This document shows, one piece after another, positions 26,397 to 34,171 of a stretch of DNA of 64,000 nucleotides. The notes under the pieces are model-generated. The model was given only the letters and a program-made list of their open reading frames with translations. It was not told where the DNA came from and did no database searches. The translations under genes were made by a program, and so were the position numbers. Positions within the stretch are counted from its first letter, which is position 1. The number at the start of each line of letters is the position of its first letter. The stretch is taken from positions 2,046,001 through 2,110,000 of the forward strand of contig CAVYPC010000002.1 of the NCBI GenBank assembly GCA_963770315.1, in the 5' to 3' direction. The DNA is from VRUE01 sp963770315. GTDB lineage: Bacteria > Actinomycetota > Thermoleophilia > Solirubrobacterales > 70-9.

Positions 26397-26804
26397 CTAG
26401 CCGGCTGAGGACGTGTTCAGTGCCACGGCGGCGCGGATGAGCGCCTTCAACGCCTTCTCATCGATCTCGTCGCCCTCATGAAAATCGATGGCACGCCTGG
26501 TGTTGCCCTCGAGACTGGAGTTGAAGAGGCCCGACGGGTCCTCCAACGAGGCACCCTTGGCGAAGGTCATCTTGACGTGATTCTTGTACGTCTCACCGGT
26601 GCAGATCATCCCGGCGTGGTACCAGACCGGGACCCCTCTCCATTTCCACTCCTCGACCACTTCGGGCTCGGCCTGCTTGATGAGGCTTCGAACCCGAGCG
26701 AGCGTCTCCCCCCGCCAATCGCCCAGCTCCTCGATCCTCGCGTCCATCAGCTGGGAGGGAGAGTCTCCTCCACTTCCTTCCTTCGAGCCGCTCTTCCTCT
26801 TCAT
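26397..26804 (-). CDS. DUF1801 domain protein
   Basis: From ATG 26804 the protein has 135 residues; in-frame ATGs further upstream (26864, 26879) are possible. The core EPEVVEEWKWRGVPVWYHAG and YKNHVKMTFAKGASLEDPSG match the DUF1801 (YdhG-like) fold, which is related to frataxin-like small proteins. The Lys/Ser/Gly-rich lead is typical. Function unknown. Divergent from the XRE regulator, with overlapping upstream regions. Confidence 0.88.
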   Translation of the reverse strand: MKRKSGSKEGSGGDSPSQLMDARIEELGDWRGETLARVRSLIKQAEPEVVEEWKWRGVPVWYHAGMICTGETYKNHVKMTFAKGASLEDPSGLFNSSLEGNTRRAIDFHEGDEIDEKALKALIRAAVALNTSSAG

Positions 26805-26893
26805 GGGTGGTGTCGCTTTCTTCAAGGTTGCCTCGGCGGCGATTACCCCGGGGTAATCGACCCGCATACTTGCGCACATTAGGGTCGCCCACG

Positions 26894-27706
26894 ATGATGC
26901 CAGTTCAATCTCAACCCAAGGTCGGGTCGCTCCTGCGCCAGTGGCGCGAGCGTCGGCGCGTGACTCAACTCGAGCTCGCGCTCGATGCCGGGATCTCGGC
27001 CCGCCATCTGAGCTTCGTGGAGACGGGCCGCTCGAAGCCAGGCCGCGAGATGCTGCTTGGTGTCCTCGAGCAGCTCAAGGTTCCGTTTCGCGAGCAGAAT
27101 CGGATCCTGCTTGCCGCGGGTCACGCCCCCGCCTATCCGGAACGCTCGCTCGACGACCCCGATCTGACGCCGGTGCGAGATGCACTCGACGTCGTCCTGT
27201 CCCGCCATGAGCCCTACCCGGCCGTCGCGGTCGATCGCGTCTGGAACATGGTCGCCGCCAACTCCGCCATGCTCGCCTTGACCGAGTCCGTCGACATCGA
27301 TCCCGCCCTGCTCGAGCCTCCGATCAACGTGATGCGCGTTGGCCTCCATCCCCGCGGACTGGGGCCGCTGTTCGTCAACCTCGGCGACTGGCAGGCGCAC
27401 TGGCTCGAGCGGCTCGAGCGCCAGTTGGCGGCAACGGGCGACGAACAGCTCGCCGCCCTGATCGACGAGATCGCGAGCTACTCCGAGCTCGAACGCGATG
27501 CCGAATCTGAAATCGCCGGTGGCGAGATGCTAGGCCCGGTCAGGGTGCGCACTCCCGACGGCGGCGAGCTCTCCTTCTTCGGCATGTTCGCGAGCTTCGA
27601 CACCCCTTTCGAGGTGACCACCTCAGAGCTGGCGATCGAGTTTCTCTTCCCTGCCGATCGGGCGACGGCCGAGAAGCTGCACGAGCGAGAGCAGGATCCC
27701 TCGTGA
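26894..27706 (+). CDS. XRE-family regulator with MmyB-like ligand domain
   Basis: The protein has 270 residues, starting at one of two adjacent ATGs. The N-terminal HTH (about 10-65) has LLRQWRERRRVTQLELALDA and SARHLSFVETGRSKPG. The long C-terminal domain has VWNMVAANSAMLALTE and the LHPRGLGPLFVNLGDWQAHW region, diagnostic of the MmyB-like domain, thought to sense a small ligand. Likely autoregulated or controlling the divergent DUF1801 gene. Confidence 0.93.
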   Translation: MMPVQSQPKVGSLLRQWRERRRVTQLELALDAGISARHLSFVETGRSKPGREMLLGVLEQLKVPFREQNRILLAAGHAPAYPERSLDDPDLTPVRDALDVVLSRHEPYPAVAVDRVWNMVAANSAMLALTESVDIDPALLEPPINVMRVGLHPRGLGPLFVNLGDWQAHWLERLERQLAATGDEQLAALIDEIASYSELERDAESEIAGGEMLGPVRVRTPDGGELSFFGMFASFDTPFEVTTSELAIEFLFPADRATAEKLHEREQDPS

Positions 27707-27743
27707 ATTCGCCGCTAAGAGCACGGAATCAAGGAGAGGCAGA

Positions 27744-28172
27744 ATGACCAAGAGCAAGCCCGGACCCGGGCAGCTGATCACCGGTGCAGGGGGCGTGCTG
27801 CTGATCGTCTCCCTGTTTCTTCCCTGGGCGGGAGCCGGAGGAACGAACCGAACCGGGTTCGAGCTCCTGACCATAGGCGATGTCCTCCTGCTGATCGTCG
27901 GGCTGGTCGCGATCGCGGCGGCGCTCACGTGGGGGCGCTACGGGCTCTTTCGCCCCGATCTGTCCCTGAGCGGGGCGGCCGATCTGTTGGGCGTGGTGGC
28001 GACGATCCTTCTCGCCTGGCTGATCCTCTTCGACTTCCCATCTGGCGCCAGTCGGGAGATCGGCGTCTACCTCGCGTTGGTCGCGGCGATCGCAATCGCC
28101 GGCGGGGTCGGGGACTACAGCACGCTGCGCGGTGCACCCCTTTTTCCTCGCATCGACGCCGGCAAGCGGTGA
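27744..28172 (+). CDS. Four-helix integral membrane protein
   Basis: The protein has 142 residues with AAGGAGAGGCAG before the ATG. Four hydrophobic helices: about 10-30 (LITGAGGVLLIVSLFLPW), 45-62 (VLLLIVGLVAIAAALTW), 78-95 and 103-122. A Pro-Trp at the end of helix 1 (LFLPWAG) is shared with many small actinobacterial membrane proteins. Function unknown. Confidence 0.85.
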   Translation: MTKSKPGPGQLITGAGGVLLIVSLFLPWAGAGGTNRTGFELLTIGDVLLLIVGLVAIAAALTWGRYGLFRPDLSLSGAADLLGVVATILLAWLILFDFPSGASREIGVYLALVAAIAIAGGVGDYSTLRGAPLFPRIDAGKR

Positions 28173-28278
28173 ACATCGCGCCAATAAATAAACCCGGAAA
28201 CGTCGAATCCGCGTGTCCCCGTTCGCCTCATGGGTAGAGGAGGTCAGAGGAAGCTCCCATGACCAAAGGAGAATCAAG

Positions 28279-28812
28279 ATGGGAAAGCTGATCGCGACGA
28301 CGCAGGCCACCATCGACGGCGTCATAGACCCGGTCGGCGAGTGGGTGCAGGCGGACGGAGATCACGGCGACTACTCGTTCGAGCGCCAGGCGAGATCCCG
28401 CGGGCTGGTGCTGGGCCGCAAGACCTACGAGGGGCTGGCGGGATACTGGCCGAGCCAGTCGGGCAAGTGGGCGGACATGGTCAACCTGATGCCGAAGTAC
28501 GTCGGGTCCAACTCCCTGTCCGGCGATCTCGAGTGGAACGCGACCCTGCTCGAGGGGGACCTCGAGGACTCGATCCCGAGGCTGAAGGACGAGGTCGACG
28601 GTGACCTGTTCATGCACGGGAGCGGCGAGTTCGCGTACGCCCTCGCCGAGAAGGGCCTGGTCGACGAGTTTGAGGTCTACCTGAATCCGCTCGTCTGGGG
28701 CGAGGGGAACGCCCACGTGCTCGGCGATAGGGGAACCATCCGGATGGAGCTCGACGACGTGAAGCGGTTCGACTCCGGAGTGGTCCTCCTCACCTACCTC
28801 CCGGCGTCTTAA
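28279..28812 (+). CDS. Dihydrofolate reductase-fold (RibD C-terminal) protein
   Basis: The protein has 177 residues with AAAGGAGAATCAAG before the ATG. Family signs: GKLIATTQATIDGVIDPVGE, LVLGRKTYEGLAGYWP, DGDLFMHGSGEFAYALAEKG and LVDEFEVYLNPLVWGEG. It is a reductase-like fold; the substrate is not known. The intact gene ends 28 bp before the IS5-like element. Confidence 0.94.
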   Translation: MGKLIATTQATIDGVIDPVGEWVQADGDHGDYSFERQARSRGLVLGRKTYEGLAGYWPSQSGKWADMVNLMPKYVGSNSLSGDLEWNATLLEGDLEDSIPRLKDEVDGDLFMHGSGEFAYALAEKGLVDEFEVYLNPLVWGEGNAHVLGDRGTIRMELDDVKRFDSGVVLLTYLPAS

Positions 28813-28839
28813 TCGCGACTGGGTCGCACAGGCCGCTTA

Positions 28840-29735
28840 GAACCCCTTTCAGAAAGAGGTTCCGTGAAGCCGGCGACGAATCCATAACGCGTAAACCCGA
28901 GAAGGGAGAACGCAATGGCTTCACCGTTGGTCCCCGACGAGCTCTGGGAGGTGGTGGAGCCGCTGATCCCGAAGGTGAAGCGCCGATACCGCCATCCGGG
29001 TCGCAGGCGGATCCCCGATCGGCAGGTGCTGACGGGCATCCTCTTCGTCTTGAAGACCGGCATCCCCTGGGAGGACCTGCCACAGGAGATGGGCTGCGGC
29101 TCAGGGGTCACCTGCTGGCGGCGCCTGGACGAGTGGCAACGCCAGGGCGTCTGGCAAAAGCTTCACGAAGTGCTCCTGGCGAAGCTCAACGCAGCCGATC
29201 AGATCGACTGGCAGCGGGCCGCGGTCGACTCCTCCCACGTACGCGCCTTTGGGGGGGCGAGCACACCGGCCCGAGCCCGGTGGACCGCCGAAAGCCCGGC
29301 TCCAAGCACCACCTGATCACCTGCGGCGCCGGCAACCCGCTCGCCGCAGAGCTCAGCGCCGGCAACGTCAACGACGTGACCCGCTTCGTGCCCTTGGTGG
29401 ACGCCGTCCCGCCGATCAAGGGCCGCCGCGGGCGCCCGCGGCGAAGGCCGCGGGAGGTCTACGGCGACCGCGCCTACCACTCGCGCCGCTCCCGGCGCGA
29501 GCTGCGCGGGCGCCGGGTCAAGGTGAGGGTCGCCCGGCCCGGCGATCCGCATGGATCCGGCCTGGGCCGCAAGCGCTGGGTCGTGGAGCGGACGATCGCC
29601 TGGCTTCACCACTACCGGCGCTTGCGGGTTCGCTACGAGCGTCGCGCCGACATCCACGAGGCCTTCCTGACGATTGGCTGCTGCCTGATCTGCTTCAAGC
29701 AGCTTCAGGCGGCGGAGTCATTGTGAAAGGGGTTC
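28840..29735 (+). mobile_element. IS5-family insertion sequence (IS427-like group), 896 bp
   Basis: The ends are perfect 12-bp inverted repeats (GAACCCCTTTCA at 28840 and TGAAAGGGGTTC ending at 29735). The element is flanked by a TTA target duplication (28837-28839 and 29736-29738), which fits the TNA targets of this group. One transposase is encoded in two overlapping frames. The element looks complete and recently mobile. Confidence 0.93.
28915..29726 (+). CDS. IS5-family transposase, made by -1 frameshift
   Basis: The first frame, from ATG 28915, runs through the N-terminal DUF4096-type domain (LVPDELWEVVEPLIPKVKRR, GIPWEDLPQEMG) to AAVDSSHVRAFGG, the first catalytic Asp. It would stop at 29316. 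A TTT followed by seven G residues at about 29248-29257 allows a -1 slip. Reading then continues GGEHTGPSPVDRRKPGSKHH, then VYGDRAYHSR (second Asp) and WVVERTIAWLHHYRRLRVRY (catalytic Glu) to the TGA inside the right inverted repeat. Programmed frameshifting at such G/T slips is established for this IS group. About 270 residues when fused. Confidence 0.9.
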
Positions 29736-29830
29736 TTAGCGAGATGAAAGAGGGAGCACTCCTCTTGTCCACGGCTTTTGCCCGCAGCCCCCACGGCCGA
29801 CGCGCTTAGATCGACTGGCGGATCGCCCGC

Positions 29831-30145
29831 TCATCCGTCAGTACACTCGGGCAGCGACAACAGGCTGTTCGCCTGCGAGCCGTCCGCGACCGTCTTCAGG
29901 TATTTCCGGCCATCGTGGATCGCCACCATCACCCTGACGGCGCGCCCTTTGAGGACGATAACGAAGTTGTGCTCACCCTTCTCGATCGCGCTGATCGCGC
30001 GATCCTCGCTCATCTTCCAGCGAGTGCCATCCGGATTTTGCCCGCCGATGCCTTCGACCCGCCGAGGCGGCTCCTGATCGGGGGGCTTCCTAACGCATTC
30101 GACGTGTACTCCGCCGCCACGATTACCTCCCAGTAGGCGAGACAC
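29831..30145 (-). CDS. DUF3892 domain protein
   Basis: The protein has 104 residues from GTG 30145; the start is uncertain because no better codon is near. The middle VHVECVRKP and GIGGQNPDGTRWKMSEDRAI and the C-terminus HDGRKYLKTVADGSQANSLL followed by SLPEC are the full DUF3892 pattern. These small proteins are widespread, often near mobile DNA; function unknown. Confidence 0.85.
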   Translation of the reverse strand: MSRLLGGNRGGGVHVECVRKPPDQEPPRRVEGIGGQNPDGTRWKMSEDRAISAIEKGEHNFVIVLKGRAVRVMVAIHDGRKYLKTVADGSQANSLLSLPECTDG

Positions 30146-30281
30146 TGACCGGCCGGAGCCTAACTGCGATGGGAGATATCCGGCAGTTCAACTACTGACC
30201 TACGCGACTTGTGGGCACACAGCCTCAAGACCCGTCGACTGAGTGAGCTCCTTCTTCGGCTTCATGCTCACCTATCTGGCG

Positions 30282-30683
30282 CTAGTCAGCCCACCAGTCG
30301 CGCTGGCCATCGACATCTTCGCGCGGAGCCTCGCCGAGATTAGGCGCGCCGATGACGAGGATCTCAAGGCCCTCCGGCCCGGCCTCGTAGCCTCGCCACG
30401 TACCGGGCGGGACACGCACCGCGTCCCATTCCGTGAGCTCGACGATCTCGTCGTCGAGCTTCATCCGGCCGCTCCCGCGCAGGACCACGTACACCTCCTC
30501 CTGCTTCTTGTGCGTATGGCCGTACGGAAAGCGATAGCCGGGCGGGACGCGCTGGTAGCTCAAGCCGGATCTCTCGAGCTCGAGCGCCTTGGTCGCCATG
30601 CGGAACTCCAGGTCTGGCGCCCCGTCGAAGTTGGACCCGACGTCCTCCAGATCCTCCTTGAGGTTCCTGAGAGTGAACGGCAC
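30282..30683 (-). CDS. Cupin-domain protein
   Basis: The protein has 133 residues. It is a single cupin barrel with motif 1 (PYGHTHKKQEEVYVVLRGSG, where two His and a Glu are candidate metal ligands) and motif 2 (DAVRVPPGTWRGYEAG). The second His of motif 2 is replaced (GTWRGYE), so metal binding may be partial. No substrate can be assigned. It is the last intact gene before the island boundary. Confidence 0.92.
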   Translation of the reverse strand: MPFTLRNLKEDLEDVGSNFDGAPDLEFRMATKALELERSGLSYQRVPPGYRFPYGHTHKKQEEVYVVLRGSGRMKLDDEIVELTEWDAVRVPPGTWRGYEAGPEGLEILVIGAPNLGEAPREDVDGQRDWWAD

Positions 30684-30844
30684 GGCGAAATTCTATGGCA
30701 CCCCTGGCTGGGGGATGCGTCAAGCGCCGCGGTGCCCAGGTTCCTTCCCGGTGCTCCGCGGTCGGGCAAGTAGGTACTGCTTCCCATGCATTGCAAGGGC
30801 CTAGTCGACCAACGCATCGGAAGGCGACCGTTTCGACATTGATG

Positions 30845-30937
30845 TTCCGGCTGCGGGTCGAGATCGACCGCAATAGCGGCCCATACGACCGAAGGCGCTC
30901 GCATCGAGCACCTTCAGTCAAGTAAAGGACCTGGGCG
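30845..30937 (+). pseudogene. Remnant of the 3' end of a large serine recombinase gene
   Basis: About 85 of 94 aligned positions match the last 94 bases of the window (63907-64000), which encode the C-terminus of the intact recombinase. Readable pieces are FRLRVEIDRNSG and, after a 1-nt deletion, the nucleotide run ending in TCAAGTAAAGGACCTG. Weaker similarity extends upstream to about 30815. The rest of the gene is gone. It marks the end of an older element. Confidence 0.9.
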
Positions 30938-30956
30938 AGCTTGGCTCTACTAAGGC

Positions 30957-30996
30957 CATAGCGGGGGCGGGTTCTGTGCAGAACCCTGCGACCAGA
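30957..30996 (+). repeat. tRNA-fMet-3'-like fragment, putative att site A
   Basis: ATAGCGGGGGCGGGTTCTG then CAGAACCCTGCGACC resembles the reverse complement of a typical initiator-Met tRNA 3' end, with a few bases altered or inserted in the T-arm. The inserted part makes a near-palindrome (GGGTTCTG-TG-CAGAACCC). Read in the recombinase frame it gives AIAGAG....PAT, like the AGAGFEPAT tails of recombinases whose 3' ends run into a tRNA att site. Confidence 0.6.
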
Positions 30997-31062
30997 TACC
31001 GGATCGCAGAAAAGCGGAGCTTGGCTTGATTAAGGCCATCGGCAATCCGTCGCATTCAGTGC

Positions 31063-31068
31063 TACAGT
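31063..31068 (+). promoter_or_regulatory. -10 element of leaderless vapB-type promoter
   Basis: TACAGT (TANNNT consensus) lies 7 nt before ATG 31076 and no ribosome site intervenes. This spacing suggests transcription starts at the A of the ATG. No clear -35 is seen. Confidence 0.45.
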
Positions 31069-31075
31069 TGTGCAC

Positions 31076-31327
31076 ATGGCACGAGACGTTTCGATCCGTG
31101 AGCTAAGGAATTCCACCTCCGCCGTAGTCTCCGAGCTGGAAGCCGGCGAACGCTTGACGCTCACTGTCAATCGCCGTCCCGTCGCCGACATCTTCCCCCA
31201 CGTCGAGGAGCGCGACCCCTGGGTTCCTGCCAGCGAACTTCGCCGCATCGTTCGTGAAGCGCCAGCCGACCCCGACCTTCTTGATGACCTAGCCGAGATC
31301 CGCAGCGCTGAACTCGACGACGCTTGA
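31076..31327 (+). CDS. Phd/YefM-type antitoxin (VapB)
   Basis: The protein has 83 residues. The N-terminal domain MARDVSIRELRNSTSAVVSE then LTLTVNRRPVADI is the Phd/YefM DNA-binding fold. The acidic C-terminal tail (DPDLLDDLAEIRSAELDDA) would cover the toxin active site. The stop overlaps the TTG start of the toxin. The leaderless -10 upstream fits autoregulation by antitoxin binding. Confidence 0.93.
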   Translation: MARDVSIRELRNSTSAVVSELEAGERLTLTVNRRPVADIFPHVEERDPWVPASELRRIVREAPADPDLLDDLAEIRSAELDDA

Positions 31328-31707
31328 ACCGAGCGATCGCCGACACCTCAGTCTTTATCGCACAAGAGACTGGCCGCGAACTGGGCGACCTCCCCGAGGA
31401 GATAGCTGTCTCAGTGATCACCGCCGCCGAGCTCGAGCTCGGCGTGCTGCGGGCCGCAAACGACAACGCCCGAGCGACTCGCCTCGCAACGCTCTCACGC
31501 GTGCAGGCAGCGTATCCCCTTCTTCCAGTCGACCCGGAGGTGGCAAGCTGCTTCGCCAGAATCGCATCAGCGGAGCTATCTCACGGTCGCCGCCTTCGAC
31601 GCCACGACACCTGGATTGCCGCCACCGCCATGCGACACGGCGCCGCTGTCATTAGTCAAGACTCTGACTTCTCCTCGTTTGACAGCGTGACCGTCATTCG
31701 AGTCTGA
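31324..31707 (+). CDS. PIN-domain toxin (VapC)
   Basis: The protein has 127 residues and starts at a TTG overlapping the antitoxin stop. PIN acidic residues are visible: D in IADTSVFIAQE, E in ITAAELELGVL, D in RRHDTWIAATA and D in VISQDSDFSSF. This quartet coordinates the metal for RNA cleavage in VapC toxins. Length normal. It forms a type II toxin-antitoxin module with the preceding gene. Confidence 0.94.
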   Translation: MNRAIADTSVFIAQETGRELGDLPEEIAVSVITAAELELGVLRAANDNARATRLATLSRVQAAYPLLPVDPEVASCFARIASAELSHGRRLRRHDTWIAATAMRHGAAVISQDSDFSSFDSVTVIRV

Positions 31708-31752
31708 ATTTGGGTCAACTCGTCCCAGTCGCGCGCAGAGACCAATGTCCGC

Positions 31753-32850
31753 CTAGGACGGGATCCGGCCCAGCGCAACGTCAATCTTCTTCATCAGCAC
31801 CTCATCTGCAGTCAAGGTCAACTTGAGTTTGATGATCACGGGATTCTCCTCCGTGCCGTCTTGCGCCAGTACGGTTAGCTGAGCCGTCTGATCGGCCGCA
31901 TGCTGAATGAAGTCTCGAATCTGACGGAGAGGCGTATCAACCATTTGCGCGTAGAGCTCGACTAGCTCCTCGTACTCATCGGGCACACCCGTGTTCCGGA
32001 GACCGGCCGCCCAATCCATGAATCCCTCGTACATCTGGATTAGACGTCGGGCGAGATGTGAAATCAACCCTGGATCGCCCGGCTCACCGGGCGCACCGAA
32101 AGCCTGCTCGAGGATCGCGGGGTTGAATATGCGCTCAACGACTAGCTGGCGCCTCATCCATGAAAGTTCTTGGCTGAAAAAGCTTGACGGCTGGTCGTAA
32201 TCGAGATAGCGGCGCTCTCCCCCAGGCAGTCGAAGCTGATGGTCCTGCCATTTACCTTCTAACTCCAGTAGCCCACCCATCAAAACACCTGCGAAAAGAC
32301 GGTACTCCCACCAATCAGAACGCTTGGCAACAAGAGCATCCCGATCCTCTGGCGTAGTGGGGATCGAGAGCAAATCATCAGATTGGTCGTCTACAACAAC
32401 CTCGGGCGCCTGGATAACTTCCTTATCGCCTGCCAGCACCCTGGAAATTTCGTGAGCAACGTTGTCTATCCCCGCTGCCGTCTTTGCCCCAAGTCGATCC
32501 GCCAACACCGGAGATCGTTCGACGATATAAGCGTGATCAACGTTGTGCCAGACGGGGAGGATCACCTTCGTGCCTGCGTCGATCTCCTTGGCCGCGAGAC
32601 CGGAAAGCTCACGTTGAGCCCATTGCGTCTCGAAAAAAGCGGGACTCAGGACGACAATCCCGAAGCGTGAGTGAGCTAGCGCCGAATCAATTTGCCCGCT
32701 AAGACTGTCGCCGACCATCAGCTTCAGCTCATCAAGCCAGACACTCCATCCCTTTGAGATCAACGCGCTCGCTAGAGGCCGTGCAACCACATCCTTGTCC
32801 TCACTCGCATGGGCTATGAAGACGTCGCTCTCTTGCCTCCCCGCGTCCAA
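31753..32850 (-). CDS. TIR-domain protein with unassigned C-terminal region
   Basis: The protein has 365 residues from a TTG start. The N-terminal TIR domain (about 8-140) begins SDVFIAHASEDKDVVARPLA and has VWLDELKLMVGDSL, IVVLSPAFFETQWAQREL (E81 is the expected catalytic Glu for NAD+ cleavage) and VILPVWHNV. The 220-residue C-terminal part is helical, with a possible membrane-like segment LFAGVLMGGLLELEG, and resembles no family I recognise. Bacterial TIR proteins commonly act in anti-phage defence by depleting NAD+ or making signals. No Thoeris ThsA partner is adjacent. Confidence 0.9.
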   Translation of the reverse strand: MDAGRQESDVFIAHASEDKDVVARPLASALISKGWSVWLDELKLMVGDSLSGQIDSALAHSRFGIVVLSPAFFETQWAQRELSGLAAKEIDAGTKVILPVWHNVDHAYIVERSPVLADRLGAKTAAGIDNVAHEISRVLAGDKEVIQAPEVVVDDQSDDLLSIPTTPEDRDALVAKRSDWWEYRLFAGVLMGGLLELEGKWQDHQLRLPGGERRYLDYDQPSSFFSQELSWMRRQLVVERIFNPAILEQAFGAPGEPGDPGLISHLARRLIQMYEGFMDWAAGLRNTGVPDEYEELVELYAQMVDTPLRQIRDFIQHAADQTAQLTVLAQDGTEENPVIIKLKLTLTADEVLMKKIDVALGRIPS

Positions 32851-33079
32851 GATGCTACGGGATGCTACTTCGCGGGGGTCGAAAACCGAGTGGTCGCCGT
32901 AACCTAAGCCGAGCGAAACCAGTCGCAGGTTCTATATAGCGAGGCAGGGTCTGGACACCTTCCCGCTGCCGGTTATCGGTCCGTGGAGGCAAGTAATCCC
33001 GTAGCTTCCCTCGACGGAGGCCGGACCCACAGGGCCAGGACGGGCGAGATGCAGATTCAGTGGAAACGGATCACGTGCT

Positions 33080-34171
33080 TCACTCCTCCACTGCATCGTC
33101 CTCCTCGGCCGGCTGCAAGCGCAGCACCCACAGCTTCAGATGGCGGTCCGAGCGCTCAAAGTAGTCGCCTGGAATCAAGGAGCCCAATTCGCCAGGCTCG
33201 GAATGATGGTCGAGGCGGCGCACGGCGCCCCTATCGTCAAGCGTGAACTCGTTGAACATGGCCGAGTACATAGAGCTGAGGGCGCCGACAATCGCAAAGC
33301 CTTGTCGCTCGACGATTTTGCGCGTTTCCTGCGGTGGAGACGCTTGCAACGCGAAGGAGATGATCCGGCCGGTCGAGTCGATCTCGGCGGGCGTTCCAAT
33401 GTCCCAGCGGCCGTAGCGGAACAACAGGAAGGCTATTCGCTGCTCGACCTCGTCTGAAAGCGGCTGCCCTGCGGCGAACAGTTGCGTGTCCCTAATGACA
33501 ACAGTCGCGGTGTCTGGGCGAGCGCGCTCGCCAAGCTCTTCGACTTCGAGGCGTAGCTCAATCGGCGGCACCGTCCCGATGGTGCTGTCGCCAAAGCGGG
33601 CCATCTGGTTGAGCTTGACCGCCCTGGTGAGGTCGAGCTCGTACCGTCCGTTGACCTGCTGCATGTGCTCGAGGTCAACCAGAGTCCAGAGGTTGGCAGC
33701 CGACCAGTAATGGGCTACCGCGACAGGCGCGCCGGTCAGCTCGCCGTAGCGGCGCAGTCCGTGAACCTCGGCTGCTGGGATGGAATGGCGAAGCTGGCGT
33801 GGTTTGGGCGGGACCGCCTTGACCTCGATGAGCAGCTGGCGACCGTCGGCGTCGATGGCTCGGTAGTCAGGCAGCTTGACTCGACCCAGCGCATCCTCGT
33901 AGTAGACCTGACCCTCGTCCTCTTCGACCAATAGCTGGAAGCCACCTAGCGCCACGAGCACCGCTCGGAACATCGCCTCGGTGCGCAAACCGTGCAGACG
34001 ACTTGGGTTGTCGAGCGAGGTACGCGCGCCGACAGCCAGCCGACGGATCAACTCGTCAACGCTATCGGCCTCGCCGACAGCTCGCTGGGCTGCAGTGGGC
34101 AGATCCAGATCCGACAACAGCTTCAACGAGCCGATGCCGTCGCTATCTCGCGGCTGTCGTCGGATCATCAC
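33080..34171 (-). CDS. Putative PD-(D/E)XK nuclease, unknown family
   Basis: The protein has 363 residues. A nuclease-like core is visible: E65 (RTEAMFRAVLVALGG), D102 (LPDYRAIDADG) and the E116-V-K118 pair (LLIEVKAV), with the spacing of restriction-endonuclease folds. The remaining 240 residues are mixed alpha/beta with no known domain. Its start lies 29 bp inside the end of the upstream gene, so the two are translationally coupled. The defence context suggests a DNA-cleaving effector; that is inference. Confidence 0.75.
   Translation of the reverse strand: MMIRRQPRDSDGIGSLKLLSDLDLPTAAQRAVGEADSVDELIRRLAVGARTSLDNPSRLHGLRTEAMFRAVLVALGGFQLLVEEDEGQVYYEDALGRVKLPDYRAIDADGRQLLIEVKAVPPKPRQLRHSIPAAEVHGLRRYGELTGAPVAVAHYWSAANLWTLVDLEHMQQVNGRYELDLTRAVKLNQMARFGDSTIGTVPPIELRLEVEELGERARPDTATVVIRDTQLFAAGQPLSDEVEQRIAFLLFRYGRWDIGTPAEIDSTGRIISFALQASPPQETRKIVERQGFAIVGALSSMYSAMFNEFTLDDRGAVRRLDHHSEPGELGSLIPGDYFERSDRHLKLWVLRLQPAEEDDAVEE

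Larger units (their letters stand above)
30684..31075 (+). other. Island boundary region without intact genes
   Basis: This 392-bp stretch has no intact gene. It contains the decayed 3' end of a serine recombinase gene (about 30815-30937), an initiator-tRNA-like fragment (30957-30996), and two imperfect copies of GAGCTTGGCT....TAAGGCCAT (30936 and 31017). The vapB promoter closes it. Confidence 0.7.
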
